A stretch of 64,000 nt of DNA from Lachnospiraceae bacterium (GCA_017619635.1 JAFZRZ010000071.1:1-64000), one strand, 5' to 3'. Shown: positions 1 to 7,813, counted from the stretch's first letter. Translations and numbers: made by a program. Notes: generated by a model from the letters alone, not told the origin.

Positions 1-31
1 CATTAAGTGGGACATCTTTTTTATGAATGGA

Positions 32-181
32 TTAATTAGCTGTTGCAATATCAAACAGACTCATCTGTTTAGCACCGCTTGTGAGCTTGTTATATTTAGC
101 AACCTCTTCCTTGGTCATCTCTCTTGAGGCTCCCTTAAGAATGTTTGCAATATTCTGCTCAAGCTTCTTTGCTGCATATTT
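32..181 (-). other. In-frame extension after the helicase stop codon
   Basis: Directly after the TAA that ends the helicase gene (182-184) the same frame stays open for 49 more codons, to a TAA at 32-34. The translation is lysine- and glutamate-rich and ends in GAKQMSLFDIATAN. QMSLFD matches the known sliding-clamp-binding pattern QxSLF. This looks like the true C-terminus of the helicase, cut off by a nonsense change, a sequence error or programmed readthrough. A separate 28-residue product starting at an internal ATG is the alternative. Confidence 0.6.
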
Positions 182-2986
182 TTATCTCTGCTTTTCGCGA
201 GCCTTCTGTCTGCGCTCTTCGTCTCTTACAGCCTCCATAGGATCTACGGGCTGATAATCCTGGCCTGTGAGGTCATATAACTCCTTGAGGAACTGATTGT
301 ATGTCCTATCGTCCTTCGGACCATATGCAACATACTGACCGGTTACGATCAACTCGTCACGGGCTCTTGTCGTTGATACAAACAAAAGTCTTCTCTTCTC
401 TTCGAGTTCTGCAGTGTTTCTCTTCTTGTGTAATCTCTCTGAATCGAAGTTGCTGATAGAAACATATACTGTAGGCCACTCAAGTCCCTTGCTACTGTGA
501 GCGGTTGTAAGAACAACACCCTCGTAGCTCTGGTCCATCTTCTTGTTCATCTTTGAGCCGTACTTCTTAAAGATCCTTGTGTATTCCAATTCAGACTGAA
601 GGTCGTCATTGTTGTACAGCAAAGAAAGGAAGTAATCATAAAGCTCGTCGTCAGATGACTTTCTGATGTCCTCAAGGTATCTATGGAATATCTGCTTCTG
701 CTCGTCCATATCTCTTAAGTAGATAGACTCGAATTCTGCCTTCATATCAGCGATCATATCATTGACCTCTGATGTTGTGAACAGATTGAAGATCTCGCCA
801 TCATACTTGGCGCAAAGATAGTTGAAGTACAGGATTGTTGCTTCCGGCTGATAAAAAGCATCTGCCAGTGAAAGCGCACCGTAGATACGGCTGTCCTGCA
901 TAAGATCCATGGGGTTCTTCATTACCCACGGAATACCCTTCTTTGTCAGCATTGTGCCAATCTCTGTCAGTTCTGTCTTCTTGCTTGCTATAAATGCTAT
1001 GCTATCCGGAGCCTGACCTTCGTTTACTCTCTTTTCGATCGAATCTACGATGTACTCGTATTCTTCTTTCTTTGAGTAGAAACCTCTTACTATCGGATTA
1101 GAACCACTCTCTCTTGTAGGGATCATATCCTTGTCGATACGATTCTCATTAAGAGAATTGATGTCATTCGAAAGTTTGATGATCTCCGGTGTTGAACGTC
1201 TATTCTCCGTCAAGAACAAATCGGTTACAGGCTCACCAATGTACTTCTCGAAATTGATGATGTACTCGGGTGTGGTCTCTCTGAAAGCATATATAGCCTG
1301 ACTATCGTCACCTACTACCATTAAGCAATCGAAAGCGCTTGTCTTGATAAGTGCCTTTAATGTCTCAAGCTGAATCTCGTTTGAATCCTGGAACTCGTCA
1401 ACGATGATGTGCTTATATCCAAGATTTTCGAAGTATTCGGGGTGCATATCAAGTACCTTGAACATCAAGGGCTCCTGATCTGCATATGTTACGAAGTTAT
1501 CCTCCTTGAGAATTCTGTCGTAATCCTTGTACATGTCGAAAAGTGCCATGATAGACTGGTCTGACATTACCTTGTAGTATCCAACCTCTCTTAACTTGTC
1601 GATCATTGTATCCAATGAATCGGGATCGTTAACATCGATTCTCTTACTCTTGATAATATCAAATGTCTTCTGAGCGATAAGTATCACTCTCTCAATAGCG
1701 TATCCATTTCCGTTATAAGTAACGGATCCGGCATCGATACCGGGGATAGGATTGTCATTGATAAGCTTCTCAATCGTGTTGAGCTCGTACTCGGGAGTAA
1801 GTATTGCAGGTGCTTTTGTAAAGCCAAGTTCCTTATAGTAAGAACCTATAGCCTTGTTGGCAAAAGCGTTGAATGTATAACACTCGATATCGTCTGGTGT
1901 CACCTTGAGTCCTTCTGCGAGACACTTACCGGAGATTCTCTCCTTCATCTCGTTTACGGCTGCATCGGTGAATGATATGTGAAGTATTGACTTGGGGTTC
2001 TCGCCCTCTGCAATGAGACGCTTTGTGCGCTCCGTCATACACTCTGTCTTACCTGAACCTGCTGTAGCATTAACCTTGAATATGCCCTTTCTTGCCTCAA
2101 TTATTGCTAACTGAGAATCAGAAGGTGTTATCTTGGCACGCTTCTTTACTTCCTTCTTGGTGAGCTTGACAGGAGCTTTTGTGTATTTGCAGTTTGCTCT
2201 GCCCATACATGCCTCGCAGTCACTTTCGGTACAATCAAGTCCTGCATCGCAGTCATCTATAAACTTATAGAATATCTTGTCGTCCTCTGTGGGAACCACG
2301 GGTGCTCCGTAGCAGTATTTGTTCATGTATGTTACTACATTTCCGCCACTGCCTGAAAAGAAATCGCCATCTCTGGGTGCTCCGTCCTTATCCGTAGTCT
2401 TCTTCATAAAATAATATGAAGCCTCTGCTACGTATACGTCGGAATTTTTAAGATCAAAATGCTTTTCAGCATATCCCTTTGCATAGAGCATTCCAATGAA
2501 AAGTTTGAACCACTCTTTTACATTCTCGACCTTCTCCGGCTTGATACCGGTTCTCTCGTTAATGCTAGGTGATCCAGATCTGTAAAAGATAGCTTCTACA
2601 GTCTTATTTGCATGGTCTACATATAATGCGTCGGGTCTGATACATATTGCTATGTCAGCATGTCCGATCTCTACTGTCTCCGTTGCGGGAAACTTTAAAG
2701 GTCTGTTGTCATTTGACAAGTACCTTGTGAGATTCTTGGTCTCTTTTTCCAACATCTTCTTGTTGGTCTCATCAAGGGAATACATAGATTCAATGCCCTG
2801 AGAAACCAAGTCATTTACCTCTGATATATCCGCCTTTCCTGTCTTGACCGCCTTTATGATATCTTTATGAGCTACTGCTCTCTCATAGGCGTTACCCTTA
2901 AGTGTCTCCACCTTGAGGTCTGCGATCTTGCCAAAATTCTTACAGGTTGAAGGGCCTGTAAATTCCTTAAGCTCTCGTATAAGCAT
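182..2986 (-). CDS. SF1 (UvrD/Rep-type) helicase with N-terminal nuclease-like region
   Basis: This 934-residue protein is an ATP-dependent DNA translocase. The C-terminal two thirds carry the UvrD signature motifs: Walker A ATAGSGKT near residue 310, VDEFQDS (Walker B), GDDSQAIYAFR, TENRRST, TAHSSKGLEWP and FVSTTRARDEL. The N-terminal part holds RPDALYVD followed by EAIFYRSG, reminiscent of PD-(D/E)XK nucleases, and a four-cysteine cluster (CDAGLDCTESDCEAC) as in Cas4/AddB-like iron-sulfur nucleases; the nuclease reading is inference. The start is the ATG at 2986 because AGGAGG precedes it by 9 bases. A class A promoter lies upstream. The frame continues beyond the stop (32-181). Confidence 0.88.
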   Translation of the reverse strand: MLIRELKEFTGPSTCKNFGKIADLKVETLKGNAYERAVAHKDIIKAVKTGKADISEVNDLVSQGIESMYSLDETNKKMLEKETKNLTRYLSNDNRPLKFPATETVEIGHADIAICIRPDALYVDHANKTVEAIFYRSGSPSINERTGIKPEKVENVKEWFKLFIGMLYAKGYAEKHFDLKNSDVYVAEASYYFMKKTTDKDGAPRDGDFFSGSGGNVVTYMNKYCYGAPVVPTEDDKIFYKFIDDCDAGLDCTESDCEACMGRANCKYTKAPVKLTKKEVKKRAKITPSDSQLAIIEARKGIFKVNATAGSGKTECMTERTKRLIAEGENPKSILHISFTDAAVNEMKERISGKCLAEGLKVTPDDIECYTFNAFANKAIGSYYKELGFTKAPAILTPEYELNTIEKLINDNPIPGIDAGSVTYNGNGYAIERVILIAQKTFDIIKSKRIDVNDPDSLDTMIDKLREVGYYKVMSDQSIMALFDMYKDYDRILKEDNFVTYADQEPLMFKVLDMHPEYFENLGYKHIIVDEFQDSNEIQLETLKALIKTSAFDCLMVVGDDSQAIYAFRETTPEYIINFEKYIGEPVTDLFLTENRRSTPEIIKLSNDINSLNENRIDKDMIPTRESGSNPIVRGFYSKKEEYEYIVDSIEKRVNEGQAPDSIAFIASKKTELTEIGTMLTKKGIPWVMKNPMDLMQDSRIYGALSLADAFYQPEATILYFNYLCAKYDGEIFNLFTTSEVNDMIADMKAEFESIYLRDMDEQKQIFHRYLEDIRKSSDDELYDYFLSLLYNNDDLQSELEYTRIFKKYGSKMNKKMDQSYEGVVLTTAHSSKGLEWPTVYVSISNFDSERLHKKRNTAELEEKRRLLFVSTTRARDELIVTGQYVAYGPKDDRTYNQFLKELYDLTGQDYQPVDPMEAVRDEERRQKAREKQR

Positions 2987-3038
2987 ATTATTATTCCTCC
3001 TATTCAATTATTCTCCGCTTAATTGTTACGATACTAAC

Positions 3039-3065
3039 AACATGATTGAAATAACGGATAATAAA
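3039..3065 (-). promoter_or_regulatory. Class A promoter of the helicase gene
   Basis: On the minus strand TTTATT is followed after 15 bp by CATGTT, then TATCGTAACAATTAA. The same downstream TGTAACAAT-like tail recurs at other class A sites. It starts inside the T-tract of the terminator at 3071-3107. Confidence 0.7.
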
Positions 3066-3070
3066 AAACA

Positions 3071-3107
3071 AAAAGACTCGGGCTTTATTGGTGGGCTGCC
3101 TGAGTCT
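3071..3107 (-). terminator. Intrinsic terminator
   Basis: AGACTCAGGC pairs with GCCCGAGTCT and a T-run follows on the minus strand. No minus-strand gene is recognised just upstream (3110-3470), so it may end an unknown short RNA or insulate the helicase promoter. The 3110-3470 stretch otherwise shows only the plus-strand leader of the exonuclease gene. Confidence 0.65.
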
Positions 3108-3471
3108 TAATGCGACGGGTAGGATATTATTTATGCTTGTAGCATAGTTTTTGTTTGGAACGAAATTTGTAACTTAATCACTTATACTCACTTATATAAT
3201 CGTATTGGAAAGGTATTTCTCCTGCCCCGTCTAAACTTGGAGATATTACTCGTTTTCTGTCACGTAACAACAATGTCGAGAAAGGAGGCGGTTTATATTC
3301 TATATAAAACTATGCCGATTTTATACAGAAAGAAAAACCACTTTGACAGAAAACCGTGAGAGGTTATGTCGGCCTCTCATTTTAAAGTATAGAAGAAATA
3401 AAATAAAATATCGTTATTTGTTTTTATTTTGCATATATTTTTTATGTACAACATGTGAAAGGAGAATAAAC

Positions 3472-4395
3472 ATGGCTAAATTTTCAGATACACCCGTTTC
3501 TATTAGAGAAATGGCTGCTAATTTCGCTGACGAAGATGTGTCAGCACGGATGCTTCTCGCAACACTGACTAACCAGGGCTTTCTTGAAGATGCCTTGACT
3601 ATCACAGCTAAAGGTCTTATGTCTGGTATATTATACAAGATGAACGCAGGGGGAACCCCGGAACGATATCCTACATTCGATAGGAAGTTTCAGGAAAGAA
3701 TGGCGTCTAACATAAGATGGATGCACAATCATTTTCCCGACTTAAAGTCTTCAGTTTTGGAACCTGGTTCTCTTGCTAAAGAATCTGCTGAAAAGACCAA
3801 GGTTGCACAGCCTGTTAATGCTAACTGTAAGTTTAAGTATCTCAATATTGATAACTTTGTTGTCATTGATACTGAAACAACAGGTCTGGATAATGATGAT
3901 GAAGTTGTTGAACTTGCTGTTTTAAGCAGTGAGGGAGAAAAACTCTATCATTCATACTTCTATCCTGAAAAGGAAGTTAATCCGGGTGCTGCAAAGGTTA
4001 ATCATCTTACCAAGGCTGTTCTTAAGGAAAAGATCGGCGAAAAGAAACTTGATGCTGCTGAATGGGCAAAGATATTGGAGGCTATAGGTGATAAAAAGAT
4101 CCTTGGTCACAATATTCAATTTGACATCAGACTTTTAAGCCAGACGTTTAAAAAGAATGGTGTTGATGAAGCAGTTGATTGTCTTAATAAGCGACAGGTC
4201 GTTGATTCTATGGATATTGCCAAGCGTCATATCAAGAGTAAGAGTTATTCTCTTAATAATCTTACAACGCTTATCGGCATTACACGAGAAGAACAGCACG
4301 ATGCTGCTGACGACTGTCTCATGACGATCGAGTTTCTTGAGAGACTTGAGGATATCCTCAAGATCAAAATTGAATACAGTTTTATTAAGATTTAG
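3472..4395 (+). CDS. DnaQ-like DEDDh 3'-5' exonuclease
   Basis: This 307-residue protein has an unknown N-terminal third and a C-terminal DEDDh exonuclease domain of the DNA polymerase III epsilon/RNase T type. ExoI is VIDTETTGL (near residue 133), ExoII is GHNIQFDIRLL, and ExoIII is HDAADDCLMT. It should remove nucleotides from DNA or RNA 3' ends. The start at 3472 is set by GAAAGGAG 8 bases upstream; the frame opens earlier, but without a ribosome-binding site. It is one of few plus-strand genes and has its own terminator. Confidence 0.88.
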   Translation: MAKFSDTPVSIREMAANFADEDVSARMLLATLTNQGFLEDALTITAKGLMSGILYKMNAGGTPERYPTFDRKFQERMASNIRWMHNHFPDLKSSVLEPGSLAKESAEKTKVAQPVNANCKFKYLNIDNFVVIDTETTGLDNDDEVVELAVLSSEGEKLYHSYFYPEKEVNPGAAKVNHLTKAVLKEKIGEKKLDAAEWAKILEAIGDKKILGHNIQFDIRLLSQTFKKNGVDEAVDCLNKRQVVDSMDIAKRHIKSKSYSLNNLTTLIGITREEQHDAADDCLMTIEFLERLEDILKIKIEYSFIKI

Positions 4396-4402
4396 CACAA
4401 AA

Positions 4403-4434
4403 AGAGCGTCGAGATTTCTCCCGGCGCTTTTTTT
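4403..4434 (+). terminator. Intrinsic terminator of the exonuclease gene
   Basis: AGCGTCG pairs with CGGCGCT, followed by seven T residues, directly after the stop codon. Confidence 0.85.
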
Positions 4435-4457
4435 ATACTGCACTGTACTACACTATG

Positions 4458-4493
4458 CGGACATTTGTTAGTCCGTGGACCGTCCATGGACGG
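4458..4493. repeat. Two adjacent inverted repeats
   Basis: CGGAC-N8-GTCCG is followed after 4 bp by the perfect 14-bp palindrome CCGTCCATGGACGG. There is no T-tract, so a terminator is unlikely. It lies between convergent genes. A protein-binding or recombination site is possible. Confidence 0.5.
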
Positions 4494-4504
4494 CTATACT
4501 ATTT

Positions 4505-4834
4505 TTATTCTACAGGTTTGATGTTTTCAGCAAAATAGTCTGCGTAATCATTGTAGAAGTCTTCAGTTCCGAATTTGTCGGCTAACTTTATTGCCCCTTC
4601 GAGGTATTTGTCCAAGAAACTGTAGCCGTCAGCTCCGAACCCGTAAGCATCTTCTCTTGCGTGCCAATCTTCTCCTGCGTAACAAGCCAGAACACAAGCT
4701 CCTCTTGCGATCTTATCTAAAGAGCGAAGAAATTCAAGTGAATCCTGTATATCTTTCGGACTGGCCGTCTTCGCGTTCTCAAGGCAGTTTATTGCATTTT
4801 TAACTCTGTCATCAAATGTTAGAACAGTTTTCAT
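4505..4834 (-). CDS. Hypothetical protein, 109 aa
   Basis: No family was recognised. The protein is acidic and probably helical (NAINCLENAKTASPKDI near the N-terminus). TTAGGAGGT sits 5 bases before the ATG. It follows the 76-residue gene at 4849-5079 by 14 bp, so the two are probably cotranscribed from the class B promoter at 5123-5161. Confidence 0.75.
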   Translation of the reverse strand: MKTVLTFDDRVKNAINCLENAKTASPKDIQDSLEFLRSLDKIARGACVLACYAGEDWHAREDAYGFGADGYSFLDKYLEGAIKLADKFGTEDFYNDYADYFAENIKPVE

Positions 4835-4848
4835 TTTTACCTCCTAAT

Positions 4849-5079
4849 TTACAGAACCAAATATGTTGAATCATCTATCTCTCTTGCTCTTCCGTCGCCG
4901 CACATGCCTTCCAGAGCTTCAAGAAGATCCCACATATCCATATTCAGTTTTTCTGCTTCATATTTTAGTCCACCGGGCTGTTCTGCAGTATCTTTACGTT
5001 TAGACACTGTTTTGCCGGATAGTTCTGCAACGATCTTTTCTCCGTACTCTCTTGCTTTTTCTTCTCCAAAATGAAACAT
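4849..5079 (-). CDS. Hypothetical protein, 76 aa
   Basis: No family was recognised. The small acidic protein starts MFHFGEEKAREYGEKIV and has a good AAAGGAG site. It is first in a two-gene unit behind a class B promoter. Confidence 0.72.
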   Translation of the reverse strand: MFHFGEEKAREYGEKIVAELSGKTVSKRKDTAEQPGGLKYEAEKLNMDMWDLLEALEGMCGDGRAREIDDSTYLVL

Positions 5080-5122
5080 TATTCACTCCTTTCATCGCTT
5101 ATATTTATGTATCGATATATAT

Positions 5123-5161
5123 AATATGGGATATTTTTAGAGGGGTAAAAATTTTGTGCAA
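5123..5161 (-). promoter_or_regulatory. Class B promoter
   Basis: On the minus strand TTGCAC is followed after 27 bp by CATATTATA, close to the usual 28. It sits upstream of the 76- and 109-residue genes. Confidence 0.6.
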
Positions 5162-5172
5162 GAATTTCTGAT

Positions 5173-5352
5173 CCGACAATTTCTGTACTAAATGAAGTGT
5201 TACTATGTAAAAAATAGGGAAATAGCAATACTTATAAGACTTGGTAAAGTCAGTGTTTATGAGGATTTATGCATTATGAGACGAATTTCGTAAGTAGATT
5301 ATGCTTTTATTCGACAATCCTTGTACTAAATTCGACAATTTCTGTACTAAAT
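5173..5352. repeat. Three copies of a 21-bp direct repeat
   Basis: The unit TCGACAATTTCTGTACTAAAT occurs at 5173-5193 (first base C), 5311-5331 (two changes) and 5332-5352. The last two are exactly head to tail. Such iterated units are typical of binding sites for replication or partition proteins or regulators. No gene lies in 5080-5373 otherwise. Confidence 0.7.
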
Positions 5353-5373
5353 ACATTTCTTCACCAAAATCAG

Positions 5374-5444
5374 AGGCCCTAGAGGGACTTGAACCCTCAC
5401 CTGCGGAGTTGCAGTCCGCCGTCCTACCATTAGACTATAAGGTC
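5374..5444 (-). tRNA. tRNA-Cys (GCA)
   Basis: The anticodon loop is CTGCAAC and the T-arm is canonical (TTCAAGT loop). The acceptor has an A2-C71 mismatch. It is the last tRNA of the leftward array, three bases after tRNA-Trp. CCA is not encoded. Confidence 0.9.
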
Positions 5445-5447
5445 TAG

Positions 5448-5519
5448 CAGGTTCCACCGGTCACGATCCGGTATCTGTGGTTTTGGAGACCACCGTGCAT
5501 CCATTTACACCAGAAACCT
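5448..5519 (-). tRNA. tRNA-Trp (CCA) with unusual T-loop
   Basis: The acceptor AGGTTTC pairs with GGAACCT and the anticodon stem GTGGT/ACCAC carries loop CTCCAAA. The T-loop is ATCGTGA instead of TTCGANT, so residues 54 and 58 are swapped (A54, U58). All stems are intact. Confidence 0.85.
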
Positions 5520-5551
5520 ATTTCCCCATTTTTTACATGGTTCTTTGACGA

Positions 5552-5632
5552 CAACGGAGAGGCTCGAACTCTCATGCCCTTGCGGACGCATTCCTTAGCA
5601 GGGAAGCCATTTTACCAATTCATGCACGTTGC
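5552..5632 (-). tRNA. tRNA-Ser (GCT)
   Basis: The anticodon loop is CTGCTAA and a long variable arm (class II) is present, with a standard TTCGAGC T-loop. Confidence 0.92.
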
Positions 5633-5636
5633 CATA

Positions 5637-5708
5637 TGCTCCGTATCCGATTCGAACGGATAATGTACGGGTAGAAGCCGTATGGTTTCTCCATTAGCCT
5701 AACAGAGC
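5637..5708 (-). tRNA. tRNA-Glu (TTC), copy 1
   Basis: The acceptor GCTCTGT pairs with ACGGAGC and the anticodon loop is CTTCTAC. A second tRNA-Glu(TTC) with different stems lies at 9085-9158. Confidence 0.93.
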
Positions 5709-5712
5709 TTAA

Positions 5713-5786
<74 letters not shown>

Positions 5787-5790
5787 ATAA

Positions 5791-5862
5791 CAGGGAATAT
5801 AGGAATCGAACCTATATCTAAGGTGTCAAAGACCTTCGCACTTACCATTGCACTAATTCCCT
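5791..5862 (-). tRNA. tRNA-Gln (TTG)
   Basis: The anticodon stem AAGGT/ACCTT carries loop CTTTGAC, with acceptor AGGGAAT/ATTCCCT. Confidence 0.93.
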
Positions 5863-5865
5863 ATA

Positions 5866-5938
5866 CAACCGCAGCAGGAATCGAACCTGCAACCTCATGA
5901 GTCAGAGTCATGTGCTCTACCAATTGAGCTATACGGCT
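5866..5938 (-). tRNA. tRNA-Arg (TCT)
   Basis: The anticodon loop is CTCTGAC on stem CATGA/TCATG, with a canonical GCAGG/CCTGC T-arm. Confidence 0.93.
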
Positions 5939-5943
5939 ATAAA

Positions 5944-6017
5944 TATCCCCGGAGAGATTCGAACTCTCAATCTTTCGGTTCGTCGCCGAAAATTTTGATC
6001 CATTAAACTACGGGGAT
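5944..6017 (-). tRNA. tRNA-Arg (ACG)
   Basis: The anticodon loop is CGACGAA on stem TTCGG/CCGAA, with acceptor ATCCCCG/CGGGGAT. A34 would need conversion to inosine by a host TadA to read all CGN codons. Confidence 0.92.
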
Positions 6018-6020
6018 TTA

Positions 6021-6104
6021 CGCCGTGTGAGCGAATCGAACGCTCGCTCCCGTCAAGGAGTGCTGTTTTCAGGACAGTTCAGTGAGCCAACCACCATACA
6101 CGGC
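6021..6104 (-). tRNA. tRNA-Ser (TGA)
   Basis: The anticodon loop is CCTGAAA, with a long variable arm and acceptor GCCGTGT/ACACGGC. It is the first tRNA behind the attenuator at 6190-6258. Confidence 0.92.
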
Positions 6105-6189
6105 ATGATTTTTGCGTTTGTTTTTATCCAAAAGCATTTTTAACTAACTAAATTGTGTTATTCTTTTCTCAAACAATAACCTTAACAAC

Positions 6190-6258
6190 AATAAAAAATG
6201 GTAACGTCATGTCTGATACGACGCTACCATTCTTACTCGGAAAGTAATTACGAAATGG
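6190..6258 (-). promoter_or_regulatory. Attenuator: mutually exclusive antiterminator and terminator
   Basis: The terminator stem is AATGGTAGCGTC (6220-6231) paired with GACGTTACCATT (6197-6208), followed by TTTTTTATT. The 5' arm can instead pair upstream: CCATT (6254-6258) with AATGG (6227-6231), and TTACT (6243-6247) with AGTAA (6233-6237). CCATT begins 3 bases after the stop codon of the serine-rich leader. A ribosome finishing the leader would cover it and favour termination; one stalled earlier would favour readthrough into the tRNAs. The pairing is seen; the switching is inferred. Confidence 0.7.
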
Positions 6259-6261
6259 ATA

Positions 6262-6363
6262 TTATCCTGTTCGATCAGACAAAATAGCATGTGAAATTAA
6301 ACTGGAAGATTGCTGCCAGCTTGAAATACATGATGAAATTCGTCTGAACATTGTTGTTTTCAT
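6262..6363 (-). CDS. Serine-rich leader peptide, 33 aa
   Basis: The ATG overlaps the rtcB stop (ATGA), with GGAG 7 bases upstream inside rtcB. The peptide begins MKTTMFRRISSCISSWQQSS and has 9 serines, 3 Arg, 4 Ile, 2 Gln, one Cys and one Trp. The tRNAs behind the attenuator are Ser, Arg, Arg, Gln, Ile, Glu, Ser, Trp and Cys, so nearly every downstream identity is sampled, including the two rarest residues. It is proposed as a regulatory leader whose translation is read by the 6190-6258 helices; the peptide itself probably has no function. Confidence 0.72.
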   Translation of the reverse strand: MKTTMFRRISSCISSWQQSSSLISHAILSDRTG

Positions 6364-7553
6364 TTCTTATCTCCTGCTTTAAAGTTATATTCGGGTTTTA
6401 TGATGTCGATAACATCAACTGTGTCCCCGATATTGTCTAAAATACTTTCCATAGGCTTATAAGCCATTGGAGATTCGTCTAGGGTGGAAGTATTAACTGA
6501 TGTTGAATAAATTCCTTCCATACTCTTTTCGAACTCTTCCATTGTGATCTGTTCTTTTGCTCTTGAACGGCTCATAAGTCTTCCTGCTCCGTGTGGAGCC
6601 GACTGATTCCATTCGTCATTGCCTTTTCCGATACAAATAAGGCTTCCGTCACGCATATTCATGGGTATGATAACCTTTTCACCAATCTTTGCGCTGATAG
6701 CGCCTTTGCGTAGGATCATTTTATCGGTATCTATATAATTATGGATCGTATCAAATGATTCTATCTTGGTAAAACCCATTTTTTCGATGATCACATCAGT
6801 GATAGTCTCACGATTAAGTGATGCATATCTTTGTGTTATCTTCATATCATGAATATAGTCTGCAAAACTCTGTCCGCTGACATAACATAAATCCTTTGGA
6901 ATAGGAGCACCCTGCATTTTGATTATCTTTACAGTATTCTCAATATCCCGTTCTTTTCCTTCTGCCTTCAGTTTTGCGACAGTATCCTTTATCTTGTCTG
7001 TGATATACTTATCGCGGATATCAAAATATGCCAGATCCTGGTAATGTTTGCATATCTTCTGTCCCAGATTCCTAGAACCAGTATGAACAACTAACCAAAG
7101 GTTTCCTTCTTTGTCACGATCAACTTCTATGAAATGATTTCCGCCCCCGAGGCTTCCTATGCTTCTTAAGGCTCTTTCTTTATCAATAGGAGCGATTATA
7201 TCGTTTATCTCTGACATATTCCTGATCGCTGACTCATGAATATCAAATCCGGAAGGAATAAATTCGCGAATGATGTTGTCAAGTTTAGCGTAATCGCACT
7301 CATTAGAAGAAAGTTTTGTAGCCCTCATTCCACAACCGACATCTACTCCCACGAGATTTGGGATAACCTTGTCAGTTACTGTCATTGTAGTTCCGATAAC
7401 ACACCCTTCACCTGCATGACAATCAGGCATGATCCTAACTTTGCTTTCCTTTATGGATTCCTGATTGAGAAGTTGTATGATCTGTGAAATCGCTTCCTGT
7501 TCAATGACATCTGTATAAACTTGTGCTGTATTATATTTCCCTTTTAACTCCAT
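6360..7553 (-). CDS. rtcB: RtcB-type RNA ligase
   Basis: RtcB joins RNA 2',3'-cyclic phosphate or 3'-phosphate ends to 5'-OH ends, using GTP and Mn2+. The 397 residues show the family hallmarks in order: HAGEGCVIG, GVDVGCGMRAT, GGGNHFIEV, HTGSRNLG and SAPHGAGRLMSRSRA (guanylylated-histidine loop). The start at 7553 is set by AAGAAGGTG upstream. The gene lies inside the tRNA array, between tRNA-Lys(CTT) and the serine leader. That suggests repair of tRNAs cut by host anticodon nucleases, a known phage-defence countermeasure. Confidence 0.93.
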   Translation of the reverse strand: MELKGKYNTAQVYTDVIEQEAISQIIQLLNQESIKESKVRIMPDCHAGEGCVIGTTMTVTDKVIPNLVGVDVGCGMRATKLSSNECDYAKLDNIIREFIPSGFDIHESAIRNMSEINDIIAPIDKERALRSIGSLGGGNHFIEVDRDKEGNLWLVVHTGSRNLGQKICKHYQDLAYFDIRDKYITDKIKDTVAKLKAEGKERDIENTVKIIKMQGAPIPKDLCYVSGQSFADYIHDMKITQRYASLNRETITDVIIEKMGFTKIESFDTIHNYIDTDKMILRKGAISAKIGEKVIIPMNMRDGSLICIGKGNDEWNQSAPHGAGRLMSRSRAKEQITMEEFEKSMEGIYSTSVNTSTLDESPMAYKPMESILDNIGDTVDVIDIIKPEYNFKAGDKK

Positions 7554-7571
7554 AATGATCACCTTCTTAAA

Positions 7572-7644
7572 TGCCTGCAGTGGGGTTCGAACCCACGGCC
7601 TTCGGTTTAAGAGACCGCTACTCTACCAACTGAGTTACGCAGAC
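7572..7644 (-). tRNA. tRNA-Lys (CTT)
   Basis: The anticodon loop is CTCTTAA with canonical D- and T-arms. It lies directly upstream of rtcB and four bases after tRNA-Lys(TTT). Confidence 0.9.
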
Positions 7645-7648
7645 GCAG

Positions 7649-7720
7649 TGCGCCTGACAGGACTCGAACCTGCGATATACCGGTTAAAAGCCGGTTGCCA
7701 TACCGCTTGGCTACAGACGC
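7649..7720 (-). tRNA. tRNA-Lys (TTT)
   Basis: The anticodon stem ACCGG/CCGGT carries loop CTTTTAA, with acceptor GCGTCTG/CAGGCGC. Its 5' end is four bases after the stop of the lysine leader. Confidence 0.94.
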
Positions 7721-7724
7721 ATTT

Positions 7725-7775
7725 TTAGGTATTTATTTGTATACGCTTTTGTTTTCGTTTCTTTCTTATAAACAT
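7725..7775 (-). CDS. Lysine-rich leader peptide upstream of two tRNA-Lys
   Basis: The 16-residue peptide MFIRKKRKQKRIQINT has GGAG 8 bases before its ATG. Four of 16 codons are Lys (AAG, AAA, AAA, AAG), matching the CTT and TTT anticodons of the next two tRNAs. It ends 4 bases before the 5' end of tRNA-Lys(TTT). Confidence 0.65.
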   Translation of the reverse strand: MFIRKKRKQKRIQINT

Positions 7776-7813
7776 AATCATTCTCCGTTTTTAGATCATT
7801 ATTTTTGTTAAAA

